The notes under the pieces are model-generated. The model was not told the DNA's origin, made no database searches, and was given only the letters and a program-made list of their open reading frames with translations. Shown here in pieces: positions 8,368 through 16,758 of a DNA stretch of 55,667 nucleotides. Positions within the stretch are counted from its first letter, which is position 1. Each line of letters opens with the position of its first letter. The stretch is from Deltaproteobacteria bacterium (GTDB taxonomy: Bacteria > Desulfobacterota_D > UBA1144 > Nemesobacterales > CSP1-2), in NCBI GenBank assembly GCA_016187835.1, contig JACPIY010000018.1, forward strand, positions 1 to 55,667, given 5' to 3'. The translations under genes and the position numbers were made by a program.

Positions 8368-8513
8368 ATGGAACTTATGGAAGCAATTGGGACAAGGAGA
8401 AGTATAAGGATATGCCCGATATGCCCAAGGAGCATATAAGAGCACTGAACGAAGATGAAAGCTCTCCTTATTATGGCGAGCTTCCGCCTGGACTGGAAGA
8501 AAAAGGTGTTTAG
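8368..8513 (+). pseudogene. Nitroreductase start fused to another gene's 3' end
   Basis: A good ribosome site (AAAAGGGAG) precedes ATG 8368, and the frame begins MELMEAIGTRRSIR, the typical N-terminus of FMN-dependent nitroreductases. After about 15 codons that homology ends. From 8403, in another frame, the sequence reads YKDMPDMPKEHIRALNEDES and then a further 16 residues to TAG at 8513, which looks like the C-terminus of a different unidentified protein. The two pieces are out of frame with each other. This is a deletion junction between two former genes, not a functional gene. Confidence 0.45.
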
Positions 8514-8528
8514 TTTAGCTTAGTTAAC

Positions 8529-8571
8529 GTGAGTTCGATATAACCTTTCAAGCAGGGGTCTCTAGCCCTCC
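8529..8571. repeat. Dispersed repeat beginning GTGAGTTCGATAT
   Basis: The segment begins GTGAGTTCGATATAACC and ends TAGCCCTCC. A matching segment lies at 27840-27890 (GTGAGTTCGATATGA at the start, TTTAGCCCTCC at the end). It is followed here by an ATGGAATCC/GGATTCC inverted repeat at about 8577-8597. No coding is seen. With the two fragment pseudogenes and the hairpin, this accounts for the gene-free stretch from 8158 to 8678. Confidence 0.4.
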
Positions 8572-8678
8572 AAAAAATGGAATCCTAAAGGATTCCGGTA
8601 CTATTTTCTCTCACGTCAAATTCACGTTATTATTTAAGTGTAATGACTTACATACTTAAGCTTTGGTGATGGTGGTGT

Positions 8679-9830
8679 ATGAGCATAATTGAACTTACAG
8701 AAGAACAACGCATGATTCGGGATGTTGCAAGGGATTTTGCTGAAAACGAAATTAAACCGGTTGCCGCAGAGCTTGATAGACAAGGAAAATTTCCCACCGA
8801 GCTTGTGAAGAAGATGGCAGAGCTTGGGTTTATGGGTATCTTTGTCCCCGAGGATTATGGAGGAAGTGGGATGGATACATTTAGCTATGTGCTTGCCTTG
8901 GAGGAGATTTGTAAAGCATGCGCATCAACAGGTGTGATTATGTCTGTAAATAATTCTCTTGTCTGTGAGCCGATACTTAGGTTCGGGACCGAGGAACAGA
9001 AGAGAGAATATCTTACCCCTCTTGCTAGGGGAGAAAAACTCGGATGCTTTTCTCTGAGTGAGCCTGCTGCAGGCTCCGATGCGGGAAGTATTAGAACGAC
9101 CGCTATAAGAAAGGGAGACTACTACGTTGTCAACGGCACAAAAAACTGGGTAACAAATGGTCCGGAAGCGGACATTATAGTTCTTTTTACGTCAGTTGAT
9201 TTATCTAAAAAACATCATGGAATTACGGCATTCATAGTTGAAAAGGAAACTCCGGGTGTCATCGTGGGGAAAAAGGAAGATAAGTTAGGGATAAAGGCAT
9301 CAGGCACATCTCAACTTATCTTCGAGGGTTGCCGAGTTCCTGTCCAAAACAGACTGGGCGAAGAAGGTGAAGGGTTTAAAATAGCCATGCATACACTCGA
9401 TGCAGGAAGGATAGGAATAGGTGCTCAGGCAGTTGGAATCGCTCAAGCTGCATTTGAAGAAGCTGTAAGATACTCAAAAGAAAGAGAGTCCTTTGGTATG
9501 CAAATCTCGAAGTTTCAGGCGATACAGTTTATGCTGGCCGACATGGCAACGCAGATTGAAGCGGCGAGGCTTCTTGTCTGGCAGGCAGTAATTATGCAAG
9601 ATAGAAAAATGAAATTTTCAAAGCAGGCCGCAATGGCAAAGGTTTTTGCGTCTGAGACTGCAATGTGGGTTACGACAAAGGCAATTCAGATCCATGGTGG
9701 ATATGGATACACGACGGAATATCCGGTTGAGAGACACTTTAGAGACGCAAAAATCACAGAGATTTATGAAGGAACATCAGAGATTCAAAGAATCGTCATT
9801 GCAAATGAGGTTTTAAAGGAGTTTTCATGA
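8679..9830 (+). CDS. Acyl-CoA dehydrogenase
   Basis: The 383 residues match a short-chain-type acyl-CoA dehydrogenase over full length: N-terminal helical domain, middle beta domain with GCFSLSEPAAGSDAGSIRT and the NGTKNWVTNG FAD motif, and a C-terminal helical domain with the FAD-binding IQIHGGYGYTTEYPVERHFR and the EIYEGTSEIQR segment holding the catalytic Glu. It oxidises acyl-CoA to the trans-2-enoyl-CoA and passes electrons to electron-transfer flavoprotein; an etfBA pair is present at 39-41 kb. The ribosome site is weak (GGTGATGGTGG). It is flanked by the two duplicated metallo-beta-lactamase-fold genes. Confidence 0.93.
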   Translation: MSIIELTEEQRMIRDVARDFAENEIKPVAAELDRQGKFPTELVKKMAELGFMGIFVPEDYGGSGMDTFSYVLALEEICKACASTGVIMSVNNSLVCEPILRFGTEEQKREYLTPLARGEKLGCFSLSEPAAGSDAGSIRTTAIRKGDYYVVNGTKNWVTNGPEADIIVLFTSVDLSKKHHGITAFIVEKETPGVIVGKKEDKLGIKASGTSQLIFEGCRVPVQNRLGEEGEGFKIAMHTLDAGRIGIGAQAVGIAQAAFEEAVRYSKERESFGMQISKFQAIQFMLADMATQIEAARLLVWQAVIMQDRKMKFSKQAAMAKVFASETAMWVTTKAIQIHGGYGYTTEYPVERHFRDAKITEIYEGTSEIQRIVIANEVLKEFS

Positions 9831-9890
9831 ATTTAATAGTGATAACTCAGTTAACGTACAAGATATCAGATTTCTCAAAGGATAGCGACT

Positions 9891-10658
9891 ATGAAAATTC
9901 ACGTTATAGATCATAACTTCTTTACACCAAGGGTAATAGCTTCTTATCTAATTGAGAACGGCGGCGAGCCTATCTTGATAGAGACCGGTCCTGACACAAC
10001 GTTTTATAAACTCGAAAAATCTCTTGAGGAATTGGGTTACATGGTCGAGGACATAAGGAAGGTTTTTGTCACCCATATACACTTGGATCACTCCGGTGCG
10101 GCCTGGCGCTTTGCTAAAGCCGGTGCCACAATCTATGTTCACCCTTTTGGAGCCAAACACCTCGCTGATCCGACAAAGCTCATAGCATCTGCCAGAAGAA
10201 TTTATAAAGACCAAACGGAAACTCTATGGGGTGAAATCCAGCCCATACCAAAGGAACATATCTATGCTATCGAAGATGGGGAAATGATAAAAATTGGTGG
10301 TATTAAAATTCGGGCTGTAGAAACCCTTGGGCATACCTCCCATCATCACTCCTATCTCTTAGAGGATCTCTTATTTACAGGAGATGTCGGTGGCGTTTGT
10401 ATAGAAAACGGTCCGGTTTTGCCGCCCACGCCTCCGCCGGACATTAATGTGGAGCTTTGGCAGGAATCTATAAGAAAGATTATGGATTTAAATCCTCAGT
10501 TTTTGTATCCCATTCATTATGGCAAGTCCAACCACGTCAAAGATCATTTGAGAGAACTAGAAAGTAGACTTCTTGAATGTACTGAATGGATTGGTGAGAG
10601 ATTAAAAGAAGGAAGAACCGAAGATGAAATGGTCCCTGATTTTGTGAATATGTTTTGA
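9891..10658 (+). CDS. Metallo-beta-lactamase-fold hydrolase, copy 2, ended early by an in-frame TGA
   Basis: This is a close duplicate of the gene at 6340-7230. All metal-binding motifs are kept: HIHLDHSGAAW, LGHTSHHHS, GDVGG and YPIHYGKS. The frame stops at a TGA (10656-10658) where copy 1 has an Asn codon in MFNTIL. After the TGA the same frame continues in homology with copy 1 to 10781, so full length would be 296 codons, exactly as in copy 1. The product is 255 residues and lacks the last 40, which are not part of the metal core, so activity is possible. The start is supported by AAAGGA nine bases before ATG. Confidence 0.8.
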   Translation: MKIHVIDHNFFTPRVIASYLIENGGEPILIETGPDTTFYKLEKSLEELGYMVEDIRKVFVTHIHLDHSGAAWRFAKAGATIYVHPFGAKHLADPTKLIASARRIYKDQTETLWGEIQPIPKEHIYAIEDGEMIKIGGIKIRAVETLGHTSHHHSYLLEDLLFTGDVGGVCIENGPVLPPTPPPDINVELWQESIRKIMDLNPQFLYPIHYGKSNHVKDHLRELESRLLECTEWIGERLKEGRTEDEMVPDFVNMF

Positions 10659-10781
10659 ACGATACTGGTAAAAGCCAAGGTCAACACTCAATTGATTAAA
10701 GCTTATGAGCTATCAGACCCTTTTTGGATGAATGTTTGGGGACTGGTGCGATACTGGAAGAAGTTTCGTCTACCGACTTGA
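10659..10781 (+). pseudogene. In-frame tail of metallo-beta-lactamase-fold copy 2 after the TGA
   Basis: The 40 codons after the premature TGA read TILVKAKVNTQLIKAYELSD, then FWMNVWGLVRYWKKF, matching the end of copy 1 (ILIKAKVYPQLIKAYELAD, WMNVWGLVRYWKKFR). The frame ends at TGA 10779-10781 at the same codon number as copy 1. The absence of further lesions suggests a recent mutation, a base-call error or readthrough. Confidence 0.65.
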
Positions 10782-10853
10782 AGAACGCATTATGGTATAG
10801 TTGAATTATGTCAGATTTAATTATCTAATTTAGAGTCAAGAAAGGAGATCGGC

Positions 10854-12581
10854 ATGCGTTTCTTATTTAAACCACGAGACCCAAAATACGTTGGTGAAGG
10901 GACATTGCCCTTTGGTTCATTTGACGACACATCTCGTTGGCTTCCTATTACAAGGTATCTAGAAAAAGGAGCGGAGATGTTCCCTGATAAGACGATGTTT
11001 AGGGTCGCGGACAAGGATGGAAATCTGAACGAAGGTTACACCTATAAGGAGACAAACGAATGGTCTAATCGAGTTGCCAACGGCCTCAGACAGAGGTTTG
11101 GTGTTAAGAAAGGTGATAAAGTCGGTATATATATGATAAACTGTGCTGAATACGTTATCTCTATTCTCGCGATTCATAAAGCAGGTTGCGTTCAGGTACC
11201 AATCAACAAAGACGAGAAAGGCGAACGGCTGGCTTACATTATTAATCACTCGGAGATGGAGGTTTTGATTATTGATCCCGATAGTCTCCCTTTCATACAG
11301 GATATTGCTAAAAATTTAACCAATCTCAAAACCGTGTTCATTACCAGGGAGCATCATGATGTTCCTGAAAATATTAATAGCATCAGAACAATACCTTTCA
11401 CAAAATTTGGGGATTTCTCTAGCGAGAATCCGGGAGTGGATGTAGCCATCGCCGACGTGGAACGCTGTATGTTCACCTCCGGCACTACAGGAATGCCCAA
11501 AGGGGTTGCGCGAAACCACGGTGGAGTGATTTTAACAGTCCGGGGTTACATTCAACAGCAGGGTGTTCGAAGCGGTGATACTCTAATGAGCGTTCTCACG
11601 CTGGGGCATGCCAACGCGCAGGTTATGTGCCTTTTTACTTCAATCGGTGCTGGTGCTACAGCGGTTTTTTATCCCCGCTTTTCTGCCTCTAGCTTCTGGA
11701 AGTGGGCATCGGAATGTGACGCCACACGTGTAAATATACTCGGTGCGGTTGCTGAATATCTATGGGCAGCTCCGCCCAGTGAATGGGACAAAAAGCATAG
11801 AATTCAGCTTGTCATGGCGGGACCTGCTCCACGTAATCTTAACGAATTTGAAGAAAGGTTTAATACTCGTGTCGTTGAAGGTTACGGTTCAACAGAGATG
11901 GGTATGGTTCTCTGGAAAGACCCGGAGGATCAGCGTCCCGGTTCATCTGGCTATCCTATGGAGGGGTATTATATCGAGTTGCGTGATCCGCAGGACCCGA
12001 ACAAGGTACTCAGGCCTTTCTGGGATCCTTATGAGGATCCCACACCGCCCGAAGAGGCAAAAGGATTGCTCTTTATTAAACCTCTTATTCCCCACACAAC
12101 TCTAAACGAATACTTTAAAGAGCCAAGGCGAACAAGAGAAGCGTTCGACGACGATGGTTTCTTTAATTCCGATGACATATTGGCTCAGGGAATTGATGGA
12201 AGGTTTTATTTCCAGGGCAGATTCAGCCGAATTAGAGTTTCGGGGGAGAACGTGGATCCGATAGCGGTGCAGGATGTGGCGATGAGGTATCCGGCTATAC
12301 AGGAAGCGATAGCAGTCGGGGTACGACTTCCAAACGTGGCGGACGATGAAATCAAACTAAACATAACTCTCAAGCCCGGTGCTTCTTTTGATGGGGTGGA
12401 GTTTTCTAAATGGATGGCAGAGTTGGTTATAGTAGCTATGGTACCCAGATTTATAGAGATATATCCCGATGGGTTCCCGATGACAGCTACGCAGAAGATA
12501 AAGGTGGGGGAGCTTAAGGAAATCACCGATAAAACATGGGATCGTTCCAAGACGAGACTCAAATTCAGCGCGCGTAAGTAG
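10854..12581 (+). CDS. AMP-dependent synthetase/ligase (acyl-CoA synthetase-like)
   Basis: The 575-residue protein is an adenylate-forming enzyme: P-loop motif MFTSGTTGMPKGVARNH near residue 205, the A5-type motif VVEGYGSTEMGMV near residue 341, the A7/A8 region DDDGFFNSDDILAQGIDGRFYFQGRFSRIRVSGENVDP split over the hinge, and the C-terminal catalytic Lys region TATQKIKVGEL. It activates a carboxylate as acyl-adenylate and most likely forms the CoA thioester; the acid is unknown. The context (acyl-CoA dehydrogenase upstream, oxidases downstream) fits a degradation pathway feeding beta-oxidation. AAGGAGA precedes the ATG. Confidence 0.9.
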   Translation: MRFLFKPRDPKYVGEGTLPFGSFDDTSRWLPITRYLEKGAEMFPDKTMFRVADKDGNLNEGYTYKETNEWSNRVANGLRQRFGVKKGDKVGIYMINCAEYVISILAIHKAGCVQVPINKDEKGERLAYIINHSEMEVLIIDPDSLPFIQDIAKNLTNLKTVFITREHHDVPENINSIRTIPFTKFGDFSSENPGVDVAIADVERCMFTSGTTGMPKGVARNHGGVILTVRGYIQQQGVRSGDTLMSVLTLGHANAQVMCLFTSIGAGATAVFYPRFSASSFWKWASECDATRVNILGAVAEYLWAAPPSEWDKKHRIQLVMAGPAPRNLNEFEERFNTRVVEGYGSTEMGMVLWKDPEDQRPGSSGYPMEGYYIELRDPQDPNKVLRPFWDPYEDPTPPEEAKGLLFIKPLIPHTTLNEYFKEPRRTREAFDDDGFFNSDDILAQGIDGRFYFQGRFSRIRVSGENVDPIAVQDVAMRYPAIQEAIAVGVRLPNVADDEIKLNITLKPGASFDGVEFSKWMAELVIVAMVPRFIEIYPDGFPMTATQKIKVGELKEITDKTWDRSKTRLKFSARK

Positions 12582-12611
12582 TTTATCAATAGCCCCAGGG
12601 TTCATAGATTA

Positions 12612-12685
12612 GTAGGGGCAGACCCCCGTGTCTGCCCTATTAGTACGTAGAAGGAAGAAGGGCGAACACGGAGGTTCGCCCCTAC
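12612..12685. repeat. BIME: two GTAG-headed palindromes in opposite orientation
   Basis: The left unit starts GTAGGGGCAGACCCCCGTGT and folds on GGGCAGAC/GTCTGCCC. The right unit, GGGCGAACACGGAGGTTCGC followed by CCCTAC, is the inverse orientation and folds on GGGCGAAC/GTTCGCCC. They fill the gap between the ligase and the FAD oxidase genes. The GTAG head and the hairpin are the hallmark of REP sequences mobilised by RAYT transposases. Confidence 0.7.
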
Positions 12686-12711
12686 ATTTAATTAAAAAAG
12701 GGGATAGTAAT

Positions 12712-14319
12712 ATGAGCAATAATCGTCGTAAATTTTGGGGCTGGGGTATGGAGGGAGTAGGCCTTACACCACAGCAACAAACAAATTTAGCAAAACGCAT
12801 GGAGAGCCAATTCAATCTAACGGGACTTCAGGTTGATCCTCCTCCAAAGTTGGAAGAAATTAAATTACCTAAATCGAAAATAGAGCCCCCCAGTGGCTTA
12901 TCAGCGTTATGCACAAATGATCCATACGAGCGGGCCGCGCATACCTACGGTAAGTCTTTTCCCGATCTTGTACGTGCATTCCAAAGAGATTTCTCTATAG
13001 CCCCGGACCTTGTGACGTTTCCACGTACGGAGGAGGACATTATTAATATCCTTGACTGGTGTTCTTCATCAAGTATTGCGGCGATACCCTATGGCGGCGG
13101 CTCAAGTGTAGTGAAAGGAGTGGAGCCCGATGTGGGTCCGGGTTATAAAGGCACAGTGGCTGTTGACATGAAGCATCTTGATAGGGTAATAGAGATAGAT
13201 ACAACCTCGCGCGCTGCAAACTTCCAGGCGGGCATTTATGGTCCTGCCCTGGAGAGCGCTCTTAAACCCCACAATCTTACACTTCGGCATTTTCCTCAGT
13301 CATTCGAGTTCTCAACGCTCGGCGGCTGGATTGCTACTCGTTCAGGTGGTCACTACGCTACCCTTTACACTCATATAGACGAATTTGTGGAAAGCCTGCG
13401 ACTCATCACGCCAACAGGAATAGTTGAATCACGCCGTCTGCCGGGTTCAGGAGCAGGACCTAGCCCGGACCGCTTCTTCATCGGTTCTGAGGGGTCTATG
13501 GGTATTATTACTTCAGCCTGGATGCGCCTCCAGAACCGTCCTACTTTCAGGGAAAACGCGGCGCTCACATTCCCCGATTTCCTTTCGGCTTCCGAGGCAG
13601 TAAGGGCTATCGCTCAAGCGGGACTATATCCTTCCAATGTGCGTATTCTCGATCAGAATGAGGCTTGGTTTAATGGAGTAGCGGATGGGAGCGTGGCGGT
13701 TATGGTGCTTGGATTTGAATCGGCCGACCACCCGCTTGATGCATGGATGAACAGAGCCCTTGAATGTTGCAAAGATCAGGGAGGTGTAGTGCCGAAACAG
13801 GGTGAGGAAAAAACACAAAACCAGCATAGGGAAGGAATGGCAGGCGCGTGGAGAGATGCTTTCATTGGTATGCCATACGTCTGGGAATCGCTGGTTGCAA
13901 TGGGTATGATCTCAGAGACATTTGAATCGGCTATCACCTGGGAACGTTTTCCGGAATTTCATAATACAGTGATCAATGAGACTAAGAAGGTGATGGAAGA
14001 GGTTTGTGGTGGAGGTTTCGTTTCCTGTCGTTTTACCTATGCATACCCTGATGGTCCTGCTCCTTATTATTCAATCACTGCTCCTAGTAAAAAGGGTAGT
14101 CAACTTCAGATGGGAGCTGAGATTAAGTCCGCAATCTCGGAGACCTTCATTCGTCTGGGTGGCACAATCACGCACCACCATGCTGTAGGGCGGTACCACT
14201 CAACGTGGTATAAAAAACAGCGTCCTGAAGGTTTTGGGAGAATACTCACTGCAGCCAAGAAAGTTCTTGATCCGGCAGGTATATTAAACCCAGGCGTCAT
14301 CGTTGATCCACTGAGGTAG
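12712..14319 (+). CDS. FAD-linked oxidase, alkyldihydroxyacetonephosphate synthase-like
   Basis: The protein has a PCMH-type FAD domain (about residues 75-270 from this start; IPYGGGSSVVKGVEP pyrophosphate region, GSEGSMGIITSAWMRL at its end) followed by a FAD-oxidase C-terminal domain ending DPAGILNPGVIVDP. The opening RRKFWGWGMEG and the late HHAVGRYHSTWYKKQR resemble bacterial alkyl-DHAP synthase-like proteins, but oxidation of a hydroxyacid is equally possible. A frame open to GTG 12628 runs through a palindromic repeat. I chose ATG 12712 because AAAAAGGGGAT lies just before it, giving 535 residues. Confidence 0.85.
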   Translation: MSNNRRKFWGWGMEGVGLTPQQQTNLAKRMESQFNLTGLQVDPPPKLEEIKLPKSKIEPPSGLSALCTNDPYERAAHTYGKSFPDLVRAFQRDFSIAPDLVTFPRTEEDIINILDWCSSSSIAAIPYGGGSSVVKGVEPDVGPGYKGTVAVDMKHLDRVIEIDTTSRAANFQAGIYGPALESALKPHNLTLRHFPQSFEFSTLGGWIATRSGGHYATLYTHIDEFVESLRLITPTGIVESRRLPGSGAGPSPDRFFIGSEGSMGIITSAWMRLQNRPTFRENAALTFPDFLSASEAVRAIAQAGLYPSNVRILDQNEAWFNGVADGSVAVMVLGFESADHPLDAWMNRALECCKDQGGVVPKQGEEKTQNQHREGMAGAWRDAFIGMPYVWESLVAMGMISETFESAITWERFPEFHNTVINETKKVMEEVCGGGFVSCRFTYAYPDGPAPYYSITAPSKKGSQLQMGAEIKSAISETFIRLGGTITHHHAVGRYHSTWYKKQRPEGFGRILTAAKKVLDPAGILNPGVIVDPLR

Positions 14320-14385
14320 TGGAATTGGCTATTAGAAATTTAGCAAGCTTGCGATTAAGCTTTGATAGGATACAGTAGAAAACCC

Positions 14386-14481
14386 GCCCTTCGACAAGCT
14401 GGACGAGCGGTAATAGAGTAAAACCGCTCATGGTGAACCGTTCGACTAGCTCACGACAGGCTTGTCGAACCATGAGCGGTG
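14386..14481. repeat. TTCGAC/GTCGAA-type dispersed repeat with 12-bp inverted arms
   Basis: ACCGCTCATGGT at 14423-14434 is exactly complementary to ACCATGAGCGGT at 14469-14480. Between them lies GTTCGACTAGCTCACGACAG, and CCTTCGACAAGCTGGACGAG precedes the left arm. Related sequence occurs at 16759-16893, 41387-41475 and inside hsdS at 33979-34003. It occupies most of the gap before the GlcG-like gene. Confidence 0.65.
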
Positions 14482-14561
14482 ATTCTATTTAAGTCCTGAC
14501 TGATAAAAAATTATTTAGCGTAGTAGTGTTTAATCTATGGATCAGAGTAGAGGTAACCAAA

Positions 14562-14990
14562 ATGATAACCGTACCCAAGCTTACATTAGAGGATGCAAAA
14601 ATAATACTTGAAGGATCTGAGAAAAAGGCAAAAGAAATAGGTGTTGATATGGATATTGCCGTTGCAGATGATGGAGGCAATTTACTAGCTTTTTATCGTA
14701 TGGATAAGGCTAGAATAACAAGTATTGATGTGGCGATTAATAAAGCTTTTACCGCAGCGGGAGCCAGAAAGGCAACACACGAATATGCTGAGATTGCTGG
14801 TCCGGGTAAACCGGCTTTTGGAATCCACGTGAGTAATCAGGGAAGATTCATGATATTAGGCGGCGGTCTTCCAATTTTTGTGAATGGTTATATAGTGGGA
14901 GGAGTCGGGTGTAGCTCAGGTACTGTAGATGAAGACAGAATTGTGGCCCAGGCAGGAATTGATGCTCTAATGGCTCATTTAAAATTATGA
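14562..14990 (+). CDS. GlcG/HbpS-family protein
   Basis: The 142-residue protein matches the GlcG/HbpS (heme-degrading-domain) family: an opening helix LTLEDAKIILEGSEKKAKEIG, the strand VDMDIAVADDGGNLLAFYRMD, then KAFTAAGARKAT, and the glycine-rich end GGLPIFVNGYIVGGVGCSSG. Its role is not well defined: members bind heme or cobalamin or accompany glycolate and diol utilisation operons. It is close to a GlcF gene and a glcE remnant, which fits the GlcG association with glycolate-oxidase-type loci. AGAGG upstream supports ATG 14562 rather than the longer frame from 14526. Confidence 0.8.
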   Translation: MITVPKLTLEDAKIILEGSEKKAKEIGVDMDIAVADDGGNLLAFYRMDKARITSIDVAINKAFTAAGARKATHEYAEIAGPGKPAFGIHVSNQGRFMILGGGLPIFVNGYIVGGVGCSSGTVDEDRIVAQAGIDALMAHLKL

Positions 14991-15073
14991 GAAAGGAACT
15001 GTTGGTACTTTTCTCTATTATTAATTCCCTTCCCCACTTGTGGGGGAGCATTATTTGATGCTAATAACAAATC

Positions 15074-15985
15074 ATGCAGAATATAAACCCATCAGAAACT
15101 AAAATTGGCTGGATCGGAACGGGGGTAATGGGCGGTTCGATGTGCAAGCACATTATAGACGAGGGGTATCGGACTGTTGTATTCAACCGTTCTAGGGAAA
15201 AGGCCAGGAAACTTTTAGACGCCGGTGCAGATTGGGCCGATTCTCCAGGAGAAATAACTCAAAAGGTTGATATTATTTTTACGATCGTAGGATTCCCGTT
15301 GGATGTCAGAGAGGTTTATTTTGGCGATAACGGGATTCTGAGTAGCATAAAAGCCCCTAAAATTCTGATTGATATGACTACAACTAAACCGTCACTGGCG
15401 ATAGAAATTTATAACGCTGCAAAACTTAAAGGGACCAGTTTCATTGACGCACCTGTCTCTGGTGGCGATGTAGGAGCAAGGAATGGAAGCCTTTCAATTA
15501 TGGTGGGTGGAGATAAGGATGCAGTAGATACTGTCATGCCTTTATTAGAACTGCTCGGGAAAAAGATAGTTTATCAGGGCGGATCCGGATCAGGACAGCA
15601 TACCAAGATGTGCAATCAGATTGTGGTTGCAGGAACGATGATTGGGGTATGCGAATCTTTAATTTATGCCTACAAGGCCGGTCTTGATGTTGAAATGATG
15701 CTTTCATCAATAAGCGAAGGGGCGGCGTCAAGTTGGCTGCTCTGTAATCTTGCTCCAAGGATTTTAAAACGCGACTATGATCCAGGGTTTTTTGTTGAGC
15801 ATTTCGTAAAAGATATGGAGATCGCTCTAGAAGAAGCAAGCAGAATGAATTTATCTCTTCCCGGACTAGCTTTGGTAAATCAGCTTTATGTAGCGGCAAA
15901 GGCTCAAGGACATGGTCGTTTAGGTACTCAGGCGCTTATTCTTGCTTTGGAGAGTATCTCGGGCATGAAAAGGGGAGGTAAATAG
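15074..15985 (+). CDS. NAD(P)-dependent 3-hydroxyisobutyrate dehydrogenase-like oxidoreductase
   Basis: The 303-residue protein has the N-terminal Rossmann motif IGWIGTGVMGGSMCKHI, the substrate loop FIDAPVSGGDVGARNGSLSI (about residues 118-137), the catalytic-lysine helix GQHTKMCNQI (about residues 175-184), and the all-alpha C-terminal domain. This is the beta-hydroxyacid dehydrogenase architecture (HIBADH, tartronate semialdehyde reductase, GLYR). It probably interconverts a 3-hydroxyacid and its semialdehyde. In this cluster a role in tartronate semialdehyde or hydroxyacid metabolism would fit the glycolate-oxidase-like genes (inference). Confidence 0.9.
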   Translation: MQNINPSETKIGWIGTGVMGGSMCKHIIDEGYRTVVFNRSREKARKLLDAGADWADSPGEITQKVDIIFTIVGFPLDVREVYFGDNGILSSIKAPKILIDMTTTKPSLAIEIYNAAKLKGTSFIDAPVSGGDVGARNGSLSIMVGGDKDAVDTVMPLLELLGKKIVYQGGSGSGQHTKMCNQIVVAGTMIGVCESLIYAYKAGLDVEMMLSSISEGAASSWLLCNLAPRILKRDYDPGFFVEHFVKDMEIALEEASRMNLSLPGLALVNQLYVAAKAQGHGRLGTQALILALESISGMKRGGK

Positions 15986-16054
15986 TTCACATAGTATGTC
16001 GAAAATAATTCATTTACAGTCTTCAAGGAATGAATATTCTCGCATGATAATGAT

Positions 16055-16111
16055 GTAGGGGCGGGTCTTGCACCCGCCCTGTTCATGGACAACCGCAAGG
16101 GTTGTCCCTAC
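16055..16111. repeat. BIME between the dehydrogenase and hydrolase genes
   Basis: The left unit GTAGGGGCGGGTCTTGCACC folds on GGGCGGGT/ACCCGCCC. The right unit, GGACAACCGCAAGGGTTGTC ending CCCTAC, folds on GGACAACC/GGTTGTCC and faces the other way. This is the same head and arrangement as the BIME at 12612. Confidence 0.7.
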
Positions 16112-16151
16112 AAATAAAGAATGCTGAAAAAATAGATGAAGGAGGGCAAAG

Positions 16152-16706
16152 ATGGATTTTATTCAAAAGGATAAAACTTCGCTCGTTGTAATTGATATGC
16201 AGGAAAGGCTCATGAATGCATTACCAGAAGAACCTAAGCAATCGGTTACTAAAAATGCCGGAACCCTGATTGAATCTGCCAAAATTCTTGGAATTCCGAT
16301 TACAGTGACAGAGCAGTATCCAAAGGGCTTAGGCTTAACCATTCCCGAGATAAAAGAAGCAGTTGGGAATGATTTTAGTCCCATTGAAAAAGTCGTTTTT
16401 AGTTGTGCGAGGTCTCCTGAATTCAAATCGACTCTAAAGGAAACAGGTAGAAAAGAGGTGCTTATATGCGGTATAGAGACTCATGTTTGTGTGCTACAGA
16501 CCGTAATTGATTTGATCAACGATGGATACACGGTTTATATACCGGCGGATGCCGTAGCATCAAGAAAGGAACTGGATTGGGAAAGGGGAATAAAACTCAT
16601 TGAAAAGACAGGTGCTATAGTAGGCACGACAGAAACATTTTTATTTCAACTTCTTGAACGCGCAGGAACAGATGAATTTAAAAAAATCTCAAAACTGATT
16701 AGGTAG
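16152..16706 (+). CDS. Isochorismatase-fold cysteine hydrolase
   Basis: The 184-residue protein holds the complete triad of the family: Asp15 in VVIDMQERL, Lys80 in IEKVVFSCARS and Cys113 in CGIETHVCVLQT, with the cis-peptide segment before the Cys. The ITVTEQYPKGLG segment is typical of the ISOC1/ISOC2-like branch rather than the siderophore isochorismatases or nicotinamidases. It probably hydrolyses a C-N or ether bond in a small metabolite; the substrate is unknown. GGAGGGC lies just before ATG 16152. Confidence 0.88.
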   Translation: MDFIQKDKTSLVVIDMQERLMNALPEEPKQSVTKNAGTLIESAKILGIPITVTEQYPKGLGLTIPEIKEAVGNDFSPIEKVVFSCARSPEFKSTLKETGRKEVLICGIETHVCVLQTVIDLINDGYTVYIPADAVASRKELDWERGIKLIEKTGAIVGTTETFLFQLLERAGTDEFKKISKLIR

Positions 16707-16758
16707 ATTTATAGTACAATGTTGAACAAATTTTGATTAATTAGATTTATGCAGAATT

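Noticed and set aside
10656-10658. TGA in the second hydrolase copy as a selenocysteine codon
   Set aside because: The aligned residue in the duplicate is Asn, the position is outside the active site, and I see no suitable hairpin directly after it.
12628-12711. Extended N-terminus of the FAD-linked oxidase from GTG 12628
   Set aside because: The extension reads through a BIME; AAAAAGGGGAT before ATG 12712 marks the real start.
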